Shown: positions 33,985 through 43,397 of the stretch, piece after piece
How positions within the stretch are numbered: the stretch's first letter is position 1
How the letters are laid out: each line of letters starts with the position of its first letter
Assembly: GCF_040829825.1 (NCBI RefSeq)
Contig: NZ_JBFOLH010000016.1
From: Leadbetterella sp040829825
GTDB taxonomy: Bacteria; Bacteroidota; Bacteroidia; Cytophagales; Spirosomataceae
Direction: 5' to 3' (one strand)
Length of the DNA: 64,000 nucleotides
Position numbers and translations under genes: made by a program
Notes under the pieces: generated by a model
Seen by the model: the letters and a program-made list of their open reading frames with translations, nothing else
Told to the model about the DNA's origin: nothing
Database searches by the model: none

Positions 33985-34003
33985 TGTACTACGATAGTTT
34001 AGA

Positions 34004-35992
34004 TTATTTATAATTACGCTGGGCTATTTTGATGTTCTCGTACACCAGGTCTTCCTTATGAAGAGTCCAGTCGCTTTCCTTATTAAATTCCCATGCCGAA
34101 ACAAACATGAAGTTTTCATCATCACGCTTGGCCTCACCACCGTCTTCCTGGTATTCTTCGCGGAAGTGCCCGCCACACGATTCCTTCCTGTCTAACGCAT
34201 CAATACACATGAGCTCGCCCAGCTCCAGGAAATCGGCTACACGGCCCGCTTTATCCAGTTCCGGGTTAAATTCGTCGATATCGCCGGTCACCCGCAGGTC
34301 TTTCCAGAATTCTTTCCGCAGCTCACGGATCTCACCGATAGCCTCGGTTAGTCCCTGCTCATTCCGGGCCATGCCGCATTTTTCCCACATGATATGGCCC
34401 AGGCGCTTATGGAACGATTCCGGGCTCTGTTTCCCGTTAATGTTCTTCAGGGTTTCCAGGCGTTCTTTCACGTGCTGCTCTGCCGCTGCGAAAGCCTCGT
34501 GATCAGTAGGAATAGGTTTGGTACGAATCTCGCTTGAGAGGTAGGCACCAATGGTAATCGGGATCACAAAGTAGCCGTCAGACAGCCCCTGCATCAGGGC
34601 CGATGCCCCGAGGCGGTTGGCGCCGTGGTCAGAGAAGTTGGCTTCGCCCAGTGCGTACATGCCGGGAACGGTGGTCATCAGGTTATAGTCTACCCACAGG
34701 CCGCCCATGGTATAGTGTACCGCAGGGTAAATCTTCATCGGCACTTCATAGGGGTCTTCACCGGTGATCTGCTTGTACATGTCAAACAGGTTACCGTATT
34801 CTTCTTTCACCACTTCTTTACCCAGTCTTACGAGGGTTTCAAGATCCGGGTTTTCTATGTTGAGCCGGGAGGCTTCTGCCCGCCCGTATTTATTGATCAG
34901 GTTATACCGGAAATCGAGGTAAACCGCCTGCTTGGTGGTGCCTACGCCGTATCCGGCATCGCAACGCTCTTTGGCCGCCCTGGAGGCAATATCGCGGGGC
35001 ACCAGGTTACCGAAAGCCGGGTATCTTCTTTCGAGGTAATAGTCACGGTCTTCTTCCGGGATGTCGTTGGCGGCCCGGGTTTCGTCTTTCTTCTTCGGCA
35101 CCCAGATCCGGCCGTCGTTCCGGAGTGATTCTGACATCAGGGTCAGCTTCGACTGGTGGTCGCCCGATACCGGGATACACGTAGGGTGAATCTGCGTAAA
35201 GCAGGGGTTACCGAAGAAGGCACCTCTCTTGTGCGCTTTCCACGCGGCGGTAACGTTGCTGCCCATGGCGTTGGTAGACAGGTAAAATACGTTTCCGTAT
35301 CCCCCGGTGCACAGCAGCACGGCATGGCCAAAGTAACGCTCCAGCTTACCGGTGGTCAGGTTCCGGGCAATGATACCGCGGGCCTTTCCGTCAATGATCA
35401 CCACATCCAGCATTTCGTGGCGGGAGTACATTTTTACAGCCCCCAGGCCTACCTGGCGTTCCAGGGCCGAATAGGCACCCAGCAGCAATTGCTGGCCGGT
35501 TTGCCCGGCAGCGTAAAAGGTTCTTTTTACCTGCACCCCGCCGAAAGAGCGGTTTTTAAGCATCCCGCCGTAATCGCGTGCAAAAGGTACCCCCTGTGCC
35601 ACGCACTGGTCAATGATGTTGGCCGAAACCTCCGCCAGGCGGTGCACGTTGGCCTCACGCGAGCGGTAGTCTCCCCCTTTTACGGTATCGTAAAACAAAC
35701 GGTAAACCGAGTCACCGTCGTTCTGGTAATTTTTTGCGGCGTTGATCCCCCCCTGGGCAGCAATAGAGTGTGCCCGGCGCGGAGAATCCTGAAAGCAGAA
35801 AGCTTTAACCTGGTAGCCCATTTCGGCCAGTGAAGCGGCGGCTGACGCTCCTGCAAGCCCCGTACCCACTACAATAATTTCCAGGTTTCTTTTGTTGGCA
35901 GGGTTAACCAGGGGAATAGTCGACTTGTATTTTGTCCACTTTTCGGCTATCGGCCCCTGAGGTATCTTAGCATCCAGTTTTGAAGATGTCAT
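34004..35992 (-). CDS. sdhA: Succinate dehydrogenase/fumarate reductase flavoprotein subunit
   Basis: The 662-residue subunit has the FAD motif GTGLAGASAAASLAEMG near residue 47. The covalent-FAD histidine region is RRAHSIAAQGGINAAKN, and the active-site segment YTMGGLWVDYN and the GANRLGASAL motif follow. It oxidises succinate to fumarate in the TCA cycle. Length and order (C, A, B) match the b558-type enzyme of Bacteroidota. Confidence 0.96.
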   Translation of the reverse strand: MTSSKLDAKIPQGPIAEKWTKYKSTIPLVNPANKRNLEIIVVGTGLAGASAAASLAEMGYQVKAFCFQDSPRRAHSIAAQGGINAAKNYQNDGDSVYRLFYDTVKGGDYRSREANVHRLAEVSANIIDQCVAQGVPFARDYGGMLKNRSFGGVQVKRTFYAAGQTGQQLLLGAYSALERQVGLGAVKMYSRHEMLDVVIIDGKARGIIARNLTTGKLERYFGHAVLLCTGGYGNVFYLSTNAMGSNVTAAWKAHKRGAFFGNPCFTQIHPTCIPVSGDHQSKLTLMSESLRNDGRIWVPKKKDETRAANDIPEEDRDYYLERRYPAFGNLVPRDIASRAAKERCDAGYGVGTTKQAVYLDFRYNLINKYGRAEASRLNIENPDLETLVRLGKEVVKEEYGNLFDMYKQITGEDPYEVPMKIYPAVHYTMGGLWVDYNLMTTVPGMYALGEANFSDHGANRLGASALMQGLSDGYFVIPITIGAYLSSEIRTKPIPTDHEAFAAAEQHVKERLETLKNINGKQSPESFHKRLGHIMWEKCGMARNEQGLTEAIGEIRELRKEFWKDLRVTGDIDEFNPELDKAGRVADFLELGELMCIDALDRKESCGGHFREEYQEDGGEAKRDDENFMFVSAWEFNKESDWTLHKEDLVYENIKIAQRNYK

Positions 35993-36007
35993 ATCTGAAA
36001 CGAATGA

Positions 36008-36787
36008 TTATTTAAAGAAATAGAAATAAAGCGGCATGGCTGCGTACCCGATGGGAATCAGTATACCGAATACCCATACACCGATGCCCTTGATCAGGGG
36101 GGTGTATTTGGAATGATTCAGACCCAGCGTCTGGAAAGCACTCTGGAAACCGTGAACCAGGTGGAATGCCAGGGCAAACATGGCCAGGACATAGAAAAGT
36201 ACCAGGCCGATATTCTGGAATGCATACGAAACCACCTTATAAAGGTCTTTCACCACCACTATGCGTGTACCTGCTGCTTCATTAAAGGTTTCCAGCTTTT
36301 TCACTTCCTGCGTATAACCGGCCGGCATATCTGCTGTTGTAACAGCACCGGTGCTCAGCTGTTCGGTATACTGCACGTAAGGCAGGTTTTCAAAGTGGAA
36401 TTTGTACCAGAAATCGCTCATGTGCACTACGATGTACACCAGCAGGATAGTGCCCAGGATGGCCATGTTCCGGCTGTAAGGCGACGACTGGTTTTTGTTC
36501 ATTACATAACCTACCGGCCTTGCCTGGCGATTTTTATAGGTAATGTACAATCCCCAGAAGGCGTGAAACAGAATAAGGAAATAGTTCACATACGAAACCA
36601 CCTTAATGACAGGGAAGGTGGTCATGAAAACGGCGTATGTATTGAAGGCGTAACCCCCATCGTGTTTAAACAACTGAAAGTTACCGGAAAGGTGTACCAC
36701 AAGGAAGGTACACAAGAATAAACCTGTAAGCGCCATCAGTACTTTTTTACCGATAGAGCTTGTAAGGGTTTTGGTTAACCAGGACAT
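36008..36787 (-). CDS. sdhC: Succinate dehydrogenase cytochrome b subunit
   Basis: The 259-residue membrane anchor has five hydrophobic helices with conserved histidines (LVVHLSGN, LILFHAFWG, YIVVHMSDF, LAFHLVHG) that bind two hemes in b558-type enzymes. It is the first gene of the operon. A single large subunit replaces SdhC plus SdhD. Confidence 0.93.
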   Translation of the reverse strand: MSWLTKTLTSSIGKKVLMALTGLFLCTFLVVHLSGNFQLFKHDGGYAFNTYAVFMTTFPVIKVVSYVNYFLILFHAFWGLYITYKNRQARPVGYVMNKNQSSPYSRNMAILGTILLVYIVVHMSDFWYKFHFENLPYVQYTEQLSTGAVTTADMPAGYTQEVKKLETFNEAAGTRIVVVKDLYKVVSYAFQNIGLVLFYVLAMFALAFHLVHGFQSAFQTLGLNHSKYTPLIKGIGVWVFGILIPIGYAAMPLYFYFFK

Positions 36788-36846
36788 AATGAATGTTTTA
36801 AAGTAGAGCTAAAATACTTAGAATAATCCAATTAGTTACAGAGCCT

Positions 36847-36877
36847 CAAAGCTAGCGGATTATTGTTTTAGAATCAA
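36847..36877 (-). promoter_or_regulatory. Promoter of sdhCAB
   Basis: On the minus strand TAGCTTTG (36847-36854) is preceded by TTG (36875-36877) at 20-bp spacing, a near-perfect Bacteroidota promoter 60 bp before sdhC. Confidence 0.7.
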
Positions 36878-36898
36878 TCTAAATTCGGGTCAATCCCG

Positions 36899-38170
36899 TC
36901 AGTTGATGATATCAAAACCGCAGTAAGGCCGTAACACTTCGGGAACGATGATCCCTTCCGGTGTCTGGTTGTTTTCCAGGATAGCCGCCAGGATACGGGG
37001 CAGGGCCAGGGCCGAGCCGTTCAGCGTATGCAGCAGCTGTGACTTACCGTCTACTTTATAGCGCAGCTTCAGGCGATTGGCCTGGTAGGTTTCAAAGTTG
37101 GATACGGAGCTCACTTCCAGCCAGCGCTCCTGGGCGGCCGAGAAGACCTCGAAGTCAAAGGTAAGCGCCGATGTGAAGCTCATATCACCGCCGCATAAGC
37201 GCAGGATACGGTACGGCAGGCTGAGCTTTTCCAGCAAACCGCGTACGTGGCCCAGCATTTCTTCCAGGGCCGCGTAGGAGTTTTCAGGGGTGGTAATCTG
37301 TACAATTTCCACTTTATCAAACTGGTGCAGGCGGTTCAGTCCGCGTACGTGGGCACCCCAGCTTCCGGCCTCTCTTCTGAAACAGGGCGTATAGCCGGCG
37401 TGCTTCACCGGGAGGTCATTTTCATTCAGGATGACATCGCGGTACATATTGGTGATGGGCACTTCGGCCGTAGGGATCAGGTAGAGGTCATCGGCCGTGG
37501 CGTGGTACATCTGCCCTTCTTTGTCAGGCAGCTGGCCTGTACCGAAACCCGAGGCGGCATTGATCACCACAGGGGGCTGCACTTCGAGGTAGCCGGCTTT
37601 ATCGGCTTCGTTCAGGAAGAAGTTGATCAGTGCCCGCTGAATCTTTGCCCCTTTTCCTTTGTAAAAAGGAAACCCGGCCCCGGTCACTTTATTTCCCAGG
37701 TCAAAGTCAATGATATCGTATTTTTTAATCAGCTCCCAGTGCGGCAGGGCACCTTCTCCGAGTACGGGAACGGTTCCTCCTTTTTCCGTTTCCTCGTTTT
37801 CTTCCGGCGTTCTGCCTTCAGGCACCGATGCATGCGGGAGGTTCGGAAGAGTGACCATTACCTCCTGGAGGGTTTCTTCTGCTTTCTTCAAAGCGGCTTC
37901 CAGCTCTTTGGACAGCTCTTTCAGCTCAGCGGTCTGCGCCTTCAGCTTTTCGGCTTCTTCTTTTTGTCCTGACTTCATCAATCCGCCGATCTCCCGGGCC
38001 AGCCCGTTGGCCTGCGCCAGGGTACTGTCGAGCCTCGACTGGATGTCTTTGCGCTGGTTATCCAGGTCAATGGCCTGGTTCACCACCCGTGAAGCGTCTT
38101 TAAAATGTTTCTTTTCCAGTCCGGCTATGGCTGCCGGAAGGTTTTCCCTGATATAGTTCAATTGTAACAT
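36899..38170 (-). CDS. serS: Seryl-tRNA synthetase
   Basis: The 423-residue class II synthetase has an N-terminal helical arm (about residues 25-105, coiled coil) that binds the long variable arm of tRNA-Ser. Motif 2 (CFRREAGSWGAHVRGLNRLHQF) and motif 3 (NGSALALPRILAAILENNQ) are present. It is the last gene in a minus-strand run after the aspartate kinase, 5 bp downstream of it. Confidence 0.96.
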   Translation of the reverse strand: MLQLNYIRENLPAAIAGLEKKHFKDASRVVNQAIDLDNQRKDIQSRLDSTLAQANGLAREIGGLMKSGQKEEAEKLKAQTAELKELSKELEAALKKAEETLQEVMVTLPNLPHASVPEGRTPEENEETEKGGTVPVLGEGALPHWELIKKYDIIDFDLGNKVTGAGFPFYKGKGAKIQRALINFFLNEADKAGYLEVQPPVVINAASGFGTGQLPDKEGQMYHATADDLYLIPTAEVPITNMYRDVILNENDLPVKHAGYTPCFRREAGSWGAHVRGLNRLHQFDKVEIVQITTPENSYAALEEMLGHVRGLLEKLSLPYRILRLCGGDMSFTSALTFDFEVFSAAQERWLEVSSVSNFETYQANRLKLRYKVDGKSQLLHTLNGSALALPRILAAILENNQTPEGIIVPEVLRPYCGFDIIN

Positions 38171-38175
38171 ATCTT

Positions 38176-39510
38176 CTATTTTTCAAAGGTGAAAAGCCCT
38201 TCATTGAGTGCTTCGAGGGCCAGGTTTTTATGTTTGGTATCTACCAGTATCGAAACGTTATGTTCTGATGCCCCGTAAGAGATCATCCGCACAGGGATAT
38301 CCTTTAAGGCTTCGAGAATACGGAAGGCCACCCCCGATTTGTCGGCAAAGAACTGGCCTACCACGCAAATGATGGTCTGGTTGCGGTCGTGCTCTTCAAG
38401 GTCGGCAAACTGTCCGAGCTCTGCCGAGATAGCTTCCAGGTGCTCTGAGTTATCGATGGTCACCGCCACTGAAACCTCTGAGGTGGTGATCATGTCTACC
38501 GGGGTCTTGTATTTTTCAAAGATGTCAAACACCCGCTTCAGGAAGCCGTAGGCATTCAGCATACGGGTAGAGTGGATGTAGATGGCCGTGATGTTATCTT
38601 TTGCCGCTATGGCGGTGATCTCGGCTCCTTCAGAGGTACCCGCAGAGATCAGTGTACCCGGCGCTTTGGGCTCCATGGTATTTTTCAGCCTCACGGGCAC
38701 GCCCCTGAGCTTAGCCGGTGTAATGGTGCTGGGATGCAGGATCTTGGCTCCGAAATACGCCAGCTCAGCAGCTTCTTCAAAGGTAAGGTACCGTACGGGG
38801 AACGTACGTTTCACTACACGCGGGTCATTATTGTGCATGCCGTCGATATCCGTCCATATCTGGATCTCCTCAGCGGTAAGCGCTCCTCCCACCAGGGAGG
38901 CGGTGTAATCTGAGCCGCCCCGCTTGAGGTTGTCTATGTTTCCTTCGGGATTCCGGCAGATGAAGCCCTGGGTCACCACAACCTGGTAGTTTTCTTTTTC
39001 TTCGAGGATGGCTTTCAGCCCGGTTTCAATTTCATTGAAAAGCGGTTCGCCGTCGGCGTCTATTTTCATAAAATCAAGGGCATGGATCAGGGTTACGCTG
39101 TCGCCCCGCTCCATGAGGTAGGCCGTAAACAGCTGGGTAGAAAGAATTTCTCCTTCAGCAACCAGCTCTTTGTCCTGCTTCATGGTAAAAGGCTGGTAGG
39201 TGGCCAGGTTGGCAATGACGTTAAATTCGGCGCTGATGATCTGACGGCCGCGGTCAAGGCCTTCGGGCGTTTCAAAAAGATCATCAATAAATGCGTGGTA
39301 ATGGGCTCTCAGGTCATCGATCAGGCTGTTAGCCCGTGCCATATCTTTTTCTTTTAATGCCTGTCCTATTTCCAGGAGCGAGTTGGTACTGCCGGAAAGT
39401 GCGGAAAGCACCACCAGTTTCCTGCCCGGGTCAGCGGTTACCAGATCTCTTATCGACTTCATGCGCTCCGGCTTACCTACCGAAGTACCGCCAAATTTCC
39501 AAACTTGCAT
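38176..39510 (-). CDS. lysC: Aspartate kinase
   Basis: The 444-residue enzyme phosphorylates aspartate at the head of the lysine, threonine and methionine pathways. The N-terminus VWKFGGTSVGKPERM and the later GGSDYTASLVG are substrate and ATP motifs. Two ACT domains at the C-terminus (from about residue 310) suggest feedback control. It is monofunctional, with no homoserine dehydrogenase part. Position between ribH and serS gives no pathway hint. Confidence 0.9.
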   Translation of the reverse strand: MQVWKFGGTSVGKPERMKSIRDLVTADPGRKLVVLSALSGSTNSLLEIGQALKEKDMARANSLIDDLRAHYHAFIDDLFETPEGLDRGRQIISAEFNVIANLATYQPFTMKQDKELVAEGEILSTQLFTAYLMERGDSVTLIHALDFMKIDADGEPLFNEIETGLKAILEEKENYQVVVTQGFICRNPEGNIDNLKRGGSDYTASLVGGALTAEEIQIWTDIDGMHNNDPRVVKRTFPVRYLTFEEAAELAYFGAKILHPSTITPAKLRGVPVRLKNTMEPKAPGTLISAGTSEGAEITAIAAKDNITAIYIHSTRMLNAYGFLKRVFDIFEKYKTPVDMITTSEVSVAVTIDNSEHLEAISAELGQFADLEEHDRNQTIICVVGQFFADKSGVAFRILEALKDIPVRMISYGASEHNVSILVDTKHKNLALEALNEGLFTFEK

Positions 39511-39524
39511 TTTCTATATTCCGT

Positions 39525-40004
39525 TTAATGTAATCCTAACATTTTAATGGCTGTGATAGCGGCTTCGTCGCCTTTGTTCCCGTGGATTCCTCCGGCCCGG
39601 TCAAGCGCCTGCTGGTGGGTATTGGGGGTCAGCACGCCGAATATCACGGGCTTGTTGTATTTGAGGGCTACCTGGGTAAGGCCCTGGGCCACGGCATTAT
39701 TGATGTAATCGTTGTGCCGGGTTTCTCCCTGGATCACGCAGCCGATGGCGATGACCGCATCAATATCGGGGCGTTGCGCCATCACCTGGGCGCCGAAGCT
39801 CAGTTCATAGCTGCCCGGAACAGCCCTTTTTACGATATTTTCCGGCAGAACACCGTGTTTTAAAAGAGTGTTTACGGCTCCCTCTGCCAGGGCCCCGGTA
39901 ATTTCTTCATTCCATTCTGCTACCAGCACCGCAAATCGCTTATGCGACACGTCGGGTAGCCCTCCGGTAGAGAAAACGCTTAAATTTTTATCTGCAGATG
40001 CCAT
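39525..40004 (-). CDS. ribH: 6,7-dimethyl-8-ribityllumazine synthase
   Basis: RibH makes the direct precursor of riboflavin. The 159-residue protein has the FAVLVAEWNEEIT start, the VPGSYELSF site and the GCVIQGETRHNDYI motif with the catalytic His. No other rib genes are near. It heads the ribH-lysC-serS run on the minus strand. Confidence 0.95.
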   Translation of the reverse strand: MASADKNLSVFSTGGLPDVSHKRFAVLVAEWNEEITGALAEGAVNTLLKHGVLPENIVKRAVPGSYELSFGAQVMAQRPDIDAVIAIGCVIQGETRHNDYINNAVAQGLTQVALKYNKPVIFGVLTPNTHQQALDRAGGIHGNKGDEAAITAIKMLGLH

Positions 40005-40016
40005 ATTTTTAGGAAT

Positions 40017-40050
40017 AAAAAAGGGATAAACACATGGCTTATCCCTTCGA
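40017..40050 (-). terminator. Terminator of the TPR protein gene
   Basis: AAGGGATAA and TTATCCCTT form a perfect 9-bp stem with a 9-base loop; on the minus strand a T tract follows. Confidence 0.8.
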
Positions 40051-40069
40051 TTTTGTCTTTACTTCCATC

Positions 40070-40768
40070 TTAGTTTCCGCCAAGCTCCGCTTCCAGCTTC
40101 GATTTATACTTCTTAGCCAGCACCGATTCAATGGCCGAGGGATATTGCTCAATTAAGGAAGCGTATACCTTCACCGCTTCGCTGTTGTTCCTGGCTTCCT
40201 GGTAAGCGTTGCCCAGCTTCATCATGTAACCGGGGGTAGCGTATTTGTTCGGCTTATAATCAGCCGCTTTTTTATAGTATTTGATGGCATCGTCATTCTT
40301 ACCCAGCTCCAGGTAGCTGTCACCGATCAGGGTATAGGCTCTGGGCTGAAGCACGTCGTCGTTGGCAGAGAATTTCTCCAGCCGGGCAATGGCATCGTTA
40401 AATTTACCTTCTTTCATCAGCGCAATACCTGCATACAGGTTAGCCAGATTACCGGCTTTGGTGCTGCTGTAATTATCGGCCACGGAAAGCAGGCCTTCAT
40501 TACCGCCCTGGCCTTTCAGCGCCTGGCTGGTAGAGTCGGCTTCAAAAGAGTAAACCGCATCAAACAGGGCCGACTGCGCCTCTTTTTCCTGGTTTTTGTT
40601 CCAGTAGTTATATCCGAAAAAACCAGCCACTACAGCAAGAATAAGCACCCCTGCTGCCAACGTGAGTTTCTGGTTTCTTTCAAAAAAACTTTCTACTTTA
40701 ATTACTTCTTTTTTCAGCGCTTCCGAATCTTCTATGAGTTCAATACCTGACTTCGCTTTTTTTGCCAT
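40070..40768 (-). CDS. Membrane-anchored tetratricopeptide repeat protein (YfgM-like)
   Basis: The 232-residue protein has one membrane helix (about residues 35-53, LTLAAGVLILAVVAGFFGYNYW) followed by TPR helices. Clear units include AYTLIGDSYLELGKNDDAIKYYKKAADYKPNK and YMMKLGNAYQEARNNSEAVKVYASLIEQYP. The layout resembles YfgM-type periplasmic TPR proteins that assist envelope protein folding. It is transcribed alone. The exact role is not known. Confidence 0.75.
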   Translation of the reverse strand: MAKKAKSGIELIEDSEALKKEVIKVESFFERNQKLTLAAGVLILAVVAGFFGYNYWNKNQEKEAQSALFDAVYSFEADSTSQALKGQGGNEGLLSVADNYSSTKAGNLANLYAGIALMKEGKFNDAIARLEKFSANDDVLQPRAYTLIGDSYLELGKNDDAIKYYKKAADYKPNKYATPGYMMKLGNAYQEARNNSEAVKVYASLIEQYPSAIESVLAKKYKSKLEAELGGN

Positions 40769-41028
40769 TTTAATTGGTTGTCAAAATTTTGGAGTGCAAA
40801 TTTATTAAATATATTTAGATTTTTGTGTATGTAGGGGCAATATTTTATCCTTGAAAGGCCGGATGCAGGAATTCATTGAGAGGGAAGGATATTCAGGGAT
40901 GGCGGGTGTTTGAACCGGAGAGGTACTCCAACTGTGAAGTTGCTTAAATTGACCCATCCATGAATTAAACCCATAAAAAAGCCGGGCCCCGCAAGGGACC
41001 CGGCCTGTATATCTTTACCTGCAGGTGC
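40769..41028. other. Intergenic region with pdhA terminator
   Basis: Apart from the pdhA terminator at 40976-41004 and a weak TAnnTTTG box on the minus strand at 40797-40804 (TAAATTTG, for the TPR gene), I see nothing in it. Confidence 0.4.
40976..41004 (-). terminator. Terminator of pdhA
   Basis: GCCGGG-C-CCC and GGG-A-CCCGGC flank loop GCAA; six A residues (T on the minus strand) follow in the direction of pdhA transcription. Confidence 0.85.
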
Positions 41029-42045
41029 TTATTCTCTCAGGAAAGGATAATCAGACTGCACGTAGATGTCTTCAAAGGCTTCTTCGGGCTTCGGCCACGG
41101 CGATTCTTCCGCAAATTTCACGGCGTCGTCTACCTGCTTTTTCACCCGCTCGTCAATGGCATCCAGCTCTTCCTGGGTAGCAATCTTGTTGGTCAGGATC
41201 CGGTCTTTGATGAGCTCGATCGGGTCTCTGAGCTTCCATTCCGCTACTTCTTCTTTGGTACGGTATTTCTGCGGATCCGACATGGAGTGACCGCGGTAAC
41301 GGTAGGTTTTAAATTCAAGGAAGGTAGGGCCTTCTCCTTTCCGGGCTCTTTCTGCTGCACGGGCAACCGCCTCGTGCACGATCTCCACATCCATGCCGTC
41401 TACTGCTTCTGAAGGAATATCGTACCCTTCTCCCAGGGTATACAGCTCTCTCACGTTCGAGGTACGGGCCACAGATGTACCCATGGCATACCCGTTGTTT
41501 TCCACTACAAATATGGTAGGGATCTTCCAGGTCATGGCCATATTCAGGGCTTCGTGGAATGCCCCCTGGCGGATGGCACCGTCACCGAAATAACAGATAC
41601 ACAGATTATCTGTGCCCCGGTATTTTTCGGCAAAGCCGATACCCGCTCCCAGTGGGATCTGCGCTCCCACGATACCGTGGCCGCCCATAAAGCCCACCTC
41701 TTTGTCAAAGATGTGCATCGAGCCGCCTTTTCCTTTGGTAGTACCGGTGGCTTTACCGTAAAGCTCCGCCATGATCTTACCGGGATCGGTGCCCAGCGCC
41801 AGCGGATGGCCGTGGTCGCGATAGGCGGTAATGTATTTATCTCCTTTTTTTAAGGCAGAAACCGAGCCGGAAGAACAGGCTTCCTGGCCGATATATAAAT
41901 GGCAAAAACCCCTGATTTTCTGCTGGCCGTATAACTGACCCGCCTTTTCTTCAAACTTGCGCTGAAGTACCATGGAGTCGTACCAATATAAGTATTGTTC
42001 TTTGGAATATTTAACTTTTGCTGCTTCCTTGCTTTTTGCTGCCAT
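41029..42045 (-). CDS. pdhA: Pyruvate dehydrogenase E1 component, alpha subunit
   Basis: The 338-residue subunit binds thiamine diphosphate with the GDG...NN motif (GDGAIRQGAFHEALNMAMTWKIPTIFVVENNG). The phosphorylation-loop-like RYRGHSMSDPQKYRTKEEV is present. It decarboxylates pyruvate with a separate beta subunit, which is not in this window. It is flanked by a terminator, so it seems monocistronic. Confidence 0.93.
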   Translation of the reverse strand: MAAKSKEAAKVKYSKEQYLYWYDSMVLQRKFEEKAGQLYGQQKIRGFCHLYIGQEACSSGSVSALKKGDKYITAYRDHGHPLALGTDPGKIMAELYGKATGTTKGKGGSMHIFDKEVGFMGGHGIVGAQIPLGAGIGFAEKYRGTDNLCICYFGDGAIRQGAFHEALNMAMTWKIPTIFVVENNGYAMGTSVARTSNVRELYTLGEGYDIPSEAVDGMDVEIVHEAVARAAERARKGEGPTFLEFKTYRYRGHSMSDPQKYRTKEEVAEWKLRDPIELIKDRILTNKIATQEELDAIDERVKKQVDDAVKFAEESPWPKPEEAFEDIYVQSDYPFLRE

Positions 42046-42201
42046 AAAAGTAGTTCACTAAAATATTGAGGTACAAAAATAGCGATTCCCCTTATATTTC
42101 CATAAAATAAACCACATAGATTTTGACAGGGGCCGCTCTCCTGCCGGCACATCCCCTCTGCAGATTTGAACTTACCACTTTAAATCGCGAATTTTGCATA
42201 C

Positions 42202-43269
42202 ATGTACCTGCAAAACCTCCGCTTATACCATTTCAGAAATTACGAAGACCGCTTTTTTACCTTTTCAGCGGGCCTGAACTGCATTGTGGGGAAAAACGGA
42301 AGCGGGAAAACCAACCTCCTCGACGCCGTGTATTTCCTGGCTCTTTCCAAAAGCTCTATCCATGCCCAGGATCAGCTGAGCATCCGGTTCGGTGAAGATT
42401 TCTGCGTGGTAGAAGGCGCTTTCAGCACCGACCGCGACGAGGTAGTGGCCTGCCACCTGCAGCGGCAGGGCAGGAAAACGGTCACTGCAGATAAAAAGGT
42501 TTATGAGAAGCTGTCTGACCACATCGGGAAATACCCGGTGGTGCTGATCGCCCCTAACGATACCGACCTGGTCCGCGACGGGGCCGAAACGCGCCGCAAG
42601 CTGTTTGACGGTATCCTGTCGCAGCTTTATCCCGACTACCTGCAGACCTACCTTCGCTACAACAAGGCCCTGGATCAGCGTAACGGCCTGCTTAAGCAGT
42701 TTGCCGAACAGCAGTTTTTTGATCCCGACCTGCTGAAAATTTACTCGGAACAGATCATTGCACTGGGGAAGAAAATCTTCGCGTCGAGAAGAGATTTTAT
42801 ACAAGGGTTTACTCCTCTTTTTAATACCCATTACGCCAGCCTGTCTGAAAACCGGGAAGAGGTAACCCTTACGTATGTTTCAGACCTGGAAGACGATGGT
42901 TTCGAACCACGTTTTTATGCCCATACGGAAAGAGACCTCGCCGCCCAGCGTACTACACTGGGCGTTCATAAAGACGACTACGAGTTCCTGATGAGCGGCA
43001 TGCCCGTGAAGAAGTTCGGCTCCCAGGGACAACGCAAAAGTTATGTTATGGCCCTGAAGCTGGCCCAGTTCGACTGTATACACCGGGAAAAGGGTCTCAA
43101 GCCCATCCTGCTGCTGGACGATATTTTCGATAAGCTTGATGACCGCCGCATTGAACGCCTGATCGAAATGATCCATGCCGGCTCTTTCGGCCAGGTTTTT
43201 ATTACCGACGCCCGCCCGGAAAGGACGGGGGAGATGTTGGGAGGGAATGTTAATTTTATAAGGTTGTAA
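42202..43269 (+). CDS. recF: DNA replication and repair protein RecF
   Basis: The 355-residue SMC-like ATPase has the Walker A motif GKNGSGKTNLLDA near residue 30. The ABC signature is GSQGQRKSYVMALKLA and Walker B is ILLLDDIFDKLD. It acts with RecO and RecR in gap repair; recO lies 32 kb away. A near-consensus box GAATTTTG at 42189-42196 ends 5 bp before the ATG, so the mRNA may be almost leaderless. Its stop is followed by family-C repeats after 4 bp. Confidence 0.95.
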   Translation: MYLQNLRLYHFRNYEDRFFTFSAGLNCIVGKNGSGKTNLLDAVYFLALSKSSIHAQDQLSIRFGEDFCVVEGAFSTDRDEVVACHLQRQGRKTVTADKKVYEKLSDHIGKYPVVLIAPNDTDLVRDGAETRRKLFDGILSQLYPDYLQTYLRYNKALDQRNGLLKQFAEQQFFDPDLLKIYSEQIIALGKKIFASRRDFIQGFTPLFNTHYASLSENREEVTLTYVSDLEDDGFEPRFYAHTERDLAAQRTTLGVHKDDYEFLMSGMPVKKFGSQGQRKSYVMALKLAQFDCIHREKGLKPILLLDDIFDKLDDRRIERLIEMIHAGSFGQVFITDARPERTGEMLGGNVNFIRL

Positions 43270-43273
43270 AATT

Positions 43274-43397
43274 AGTGAACAACTAACAGTGAACAACTAA
43301 CAGTGCATAAATAAGTGGATTTGGGCGAGGCCAGCTTTTCAGGATGAAGGCTGCAAGCCACGCCAACTGTTCACTGTTAGTTGTTCACTGTTCACTT
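43274..43397. repeat. Inverted family-C heptad arrays between recF and the SDR gene
   Basis: The left arm (43274-43305) has two perfect copies of the 14-bp unit GTGAACAACTAACA. The right arm (43365-43397) is inverted, with the same heptads. The stretch between contains further complementary parts (GGCGAGGC with GCCACGCC; CAGCTTT with AAGGCTG), so the whole can fold into one long hairpin between two convergent genes. The SDR stop codon lies at the right edge. It could serve as a bidirectional terminator. Confidence 0.85.
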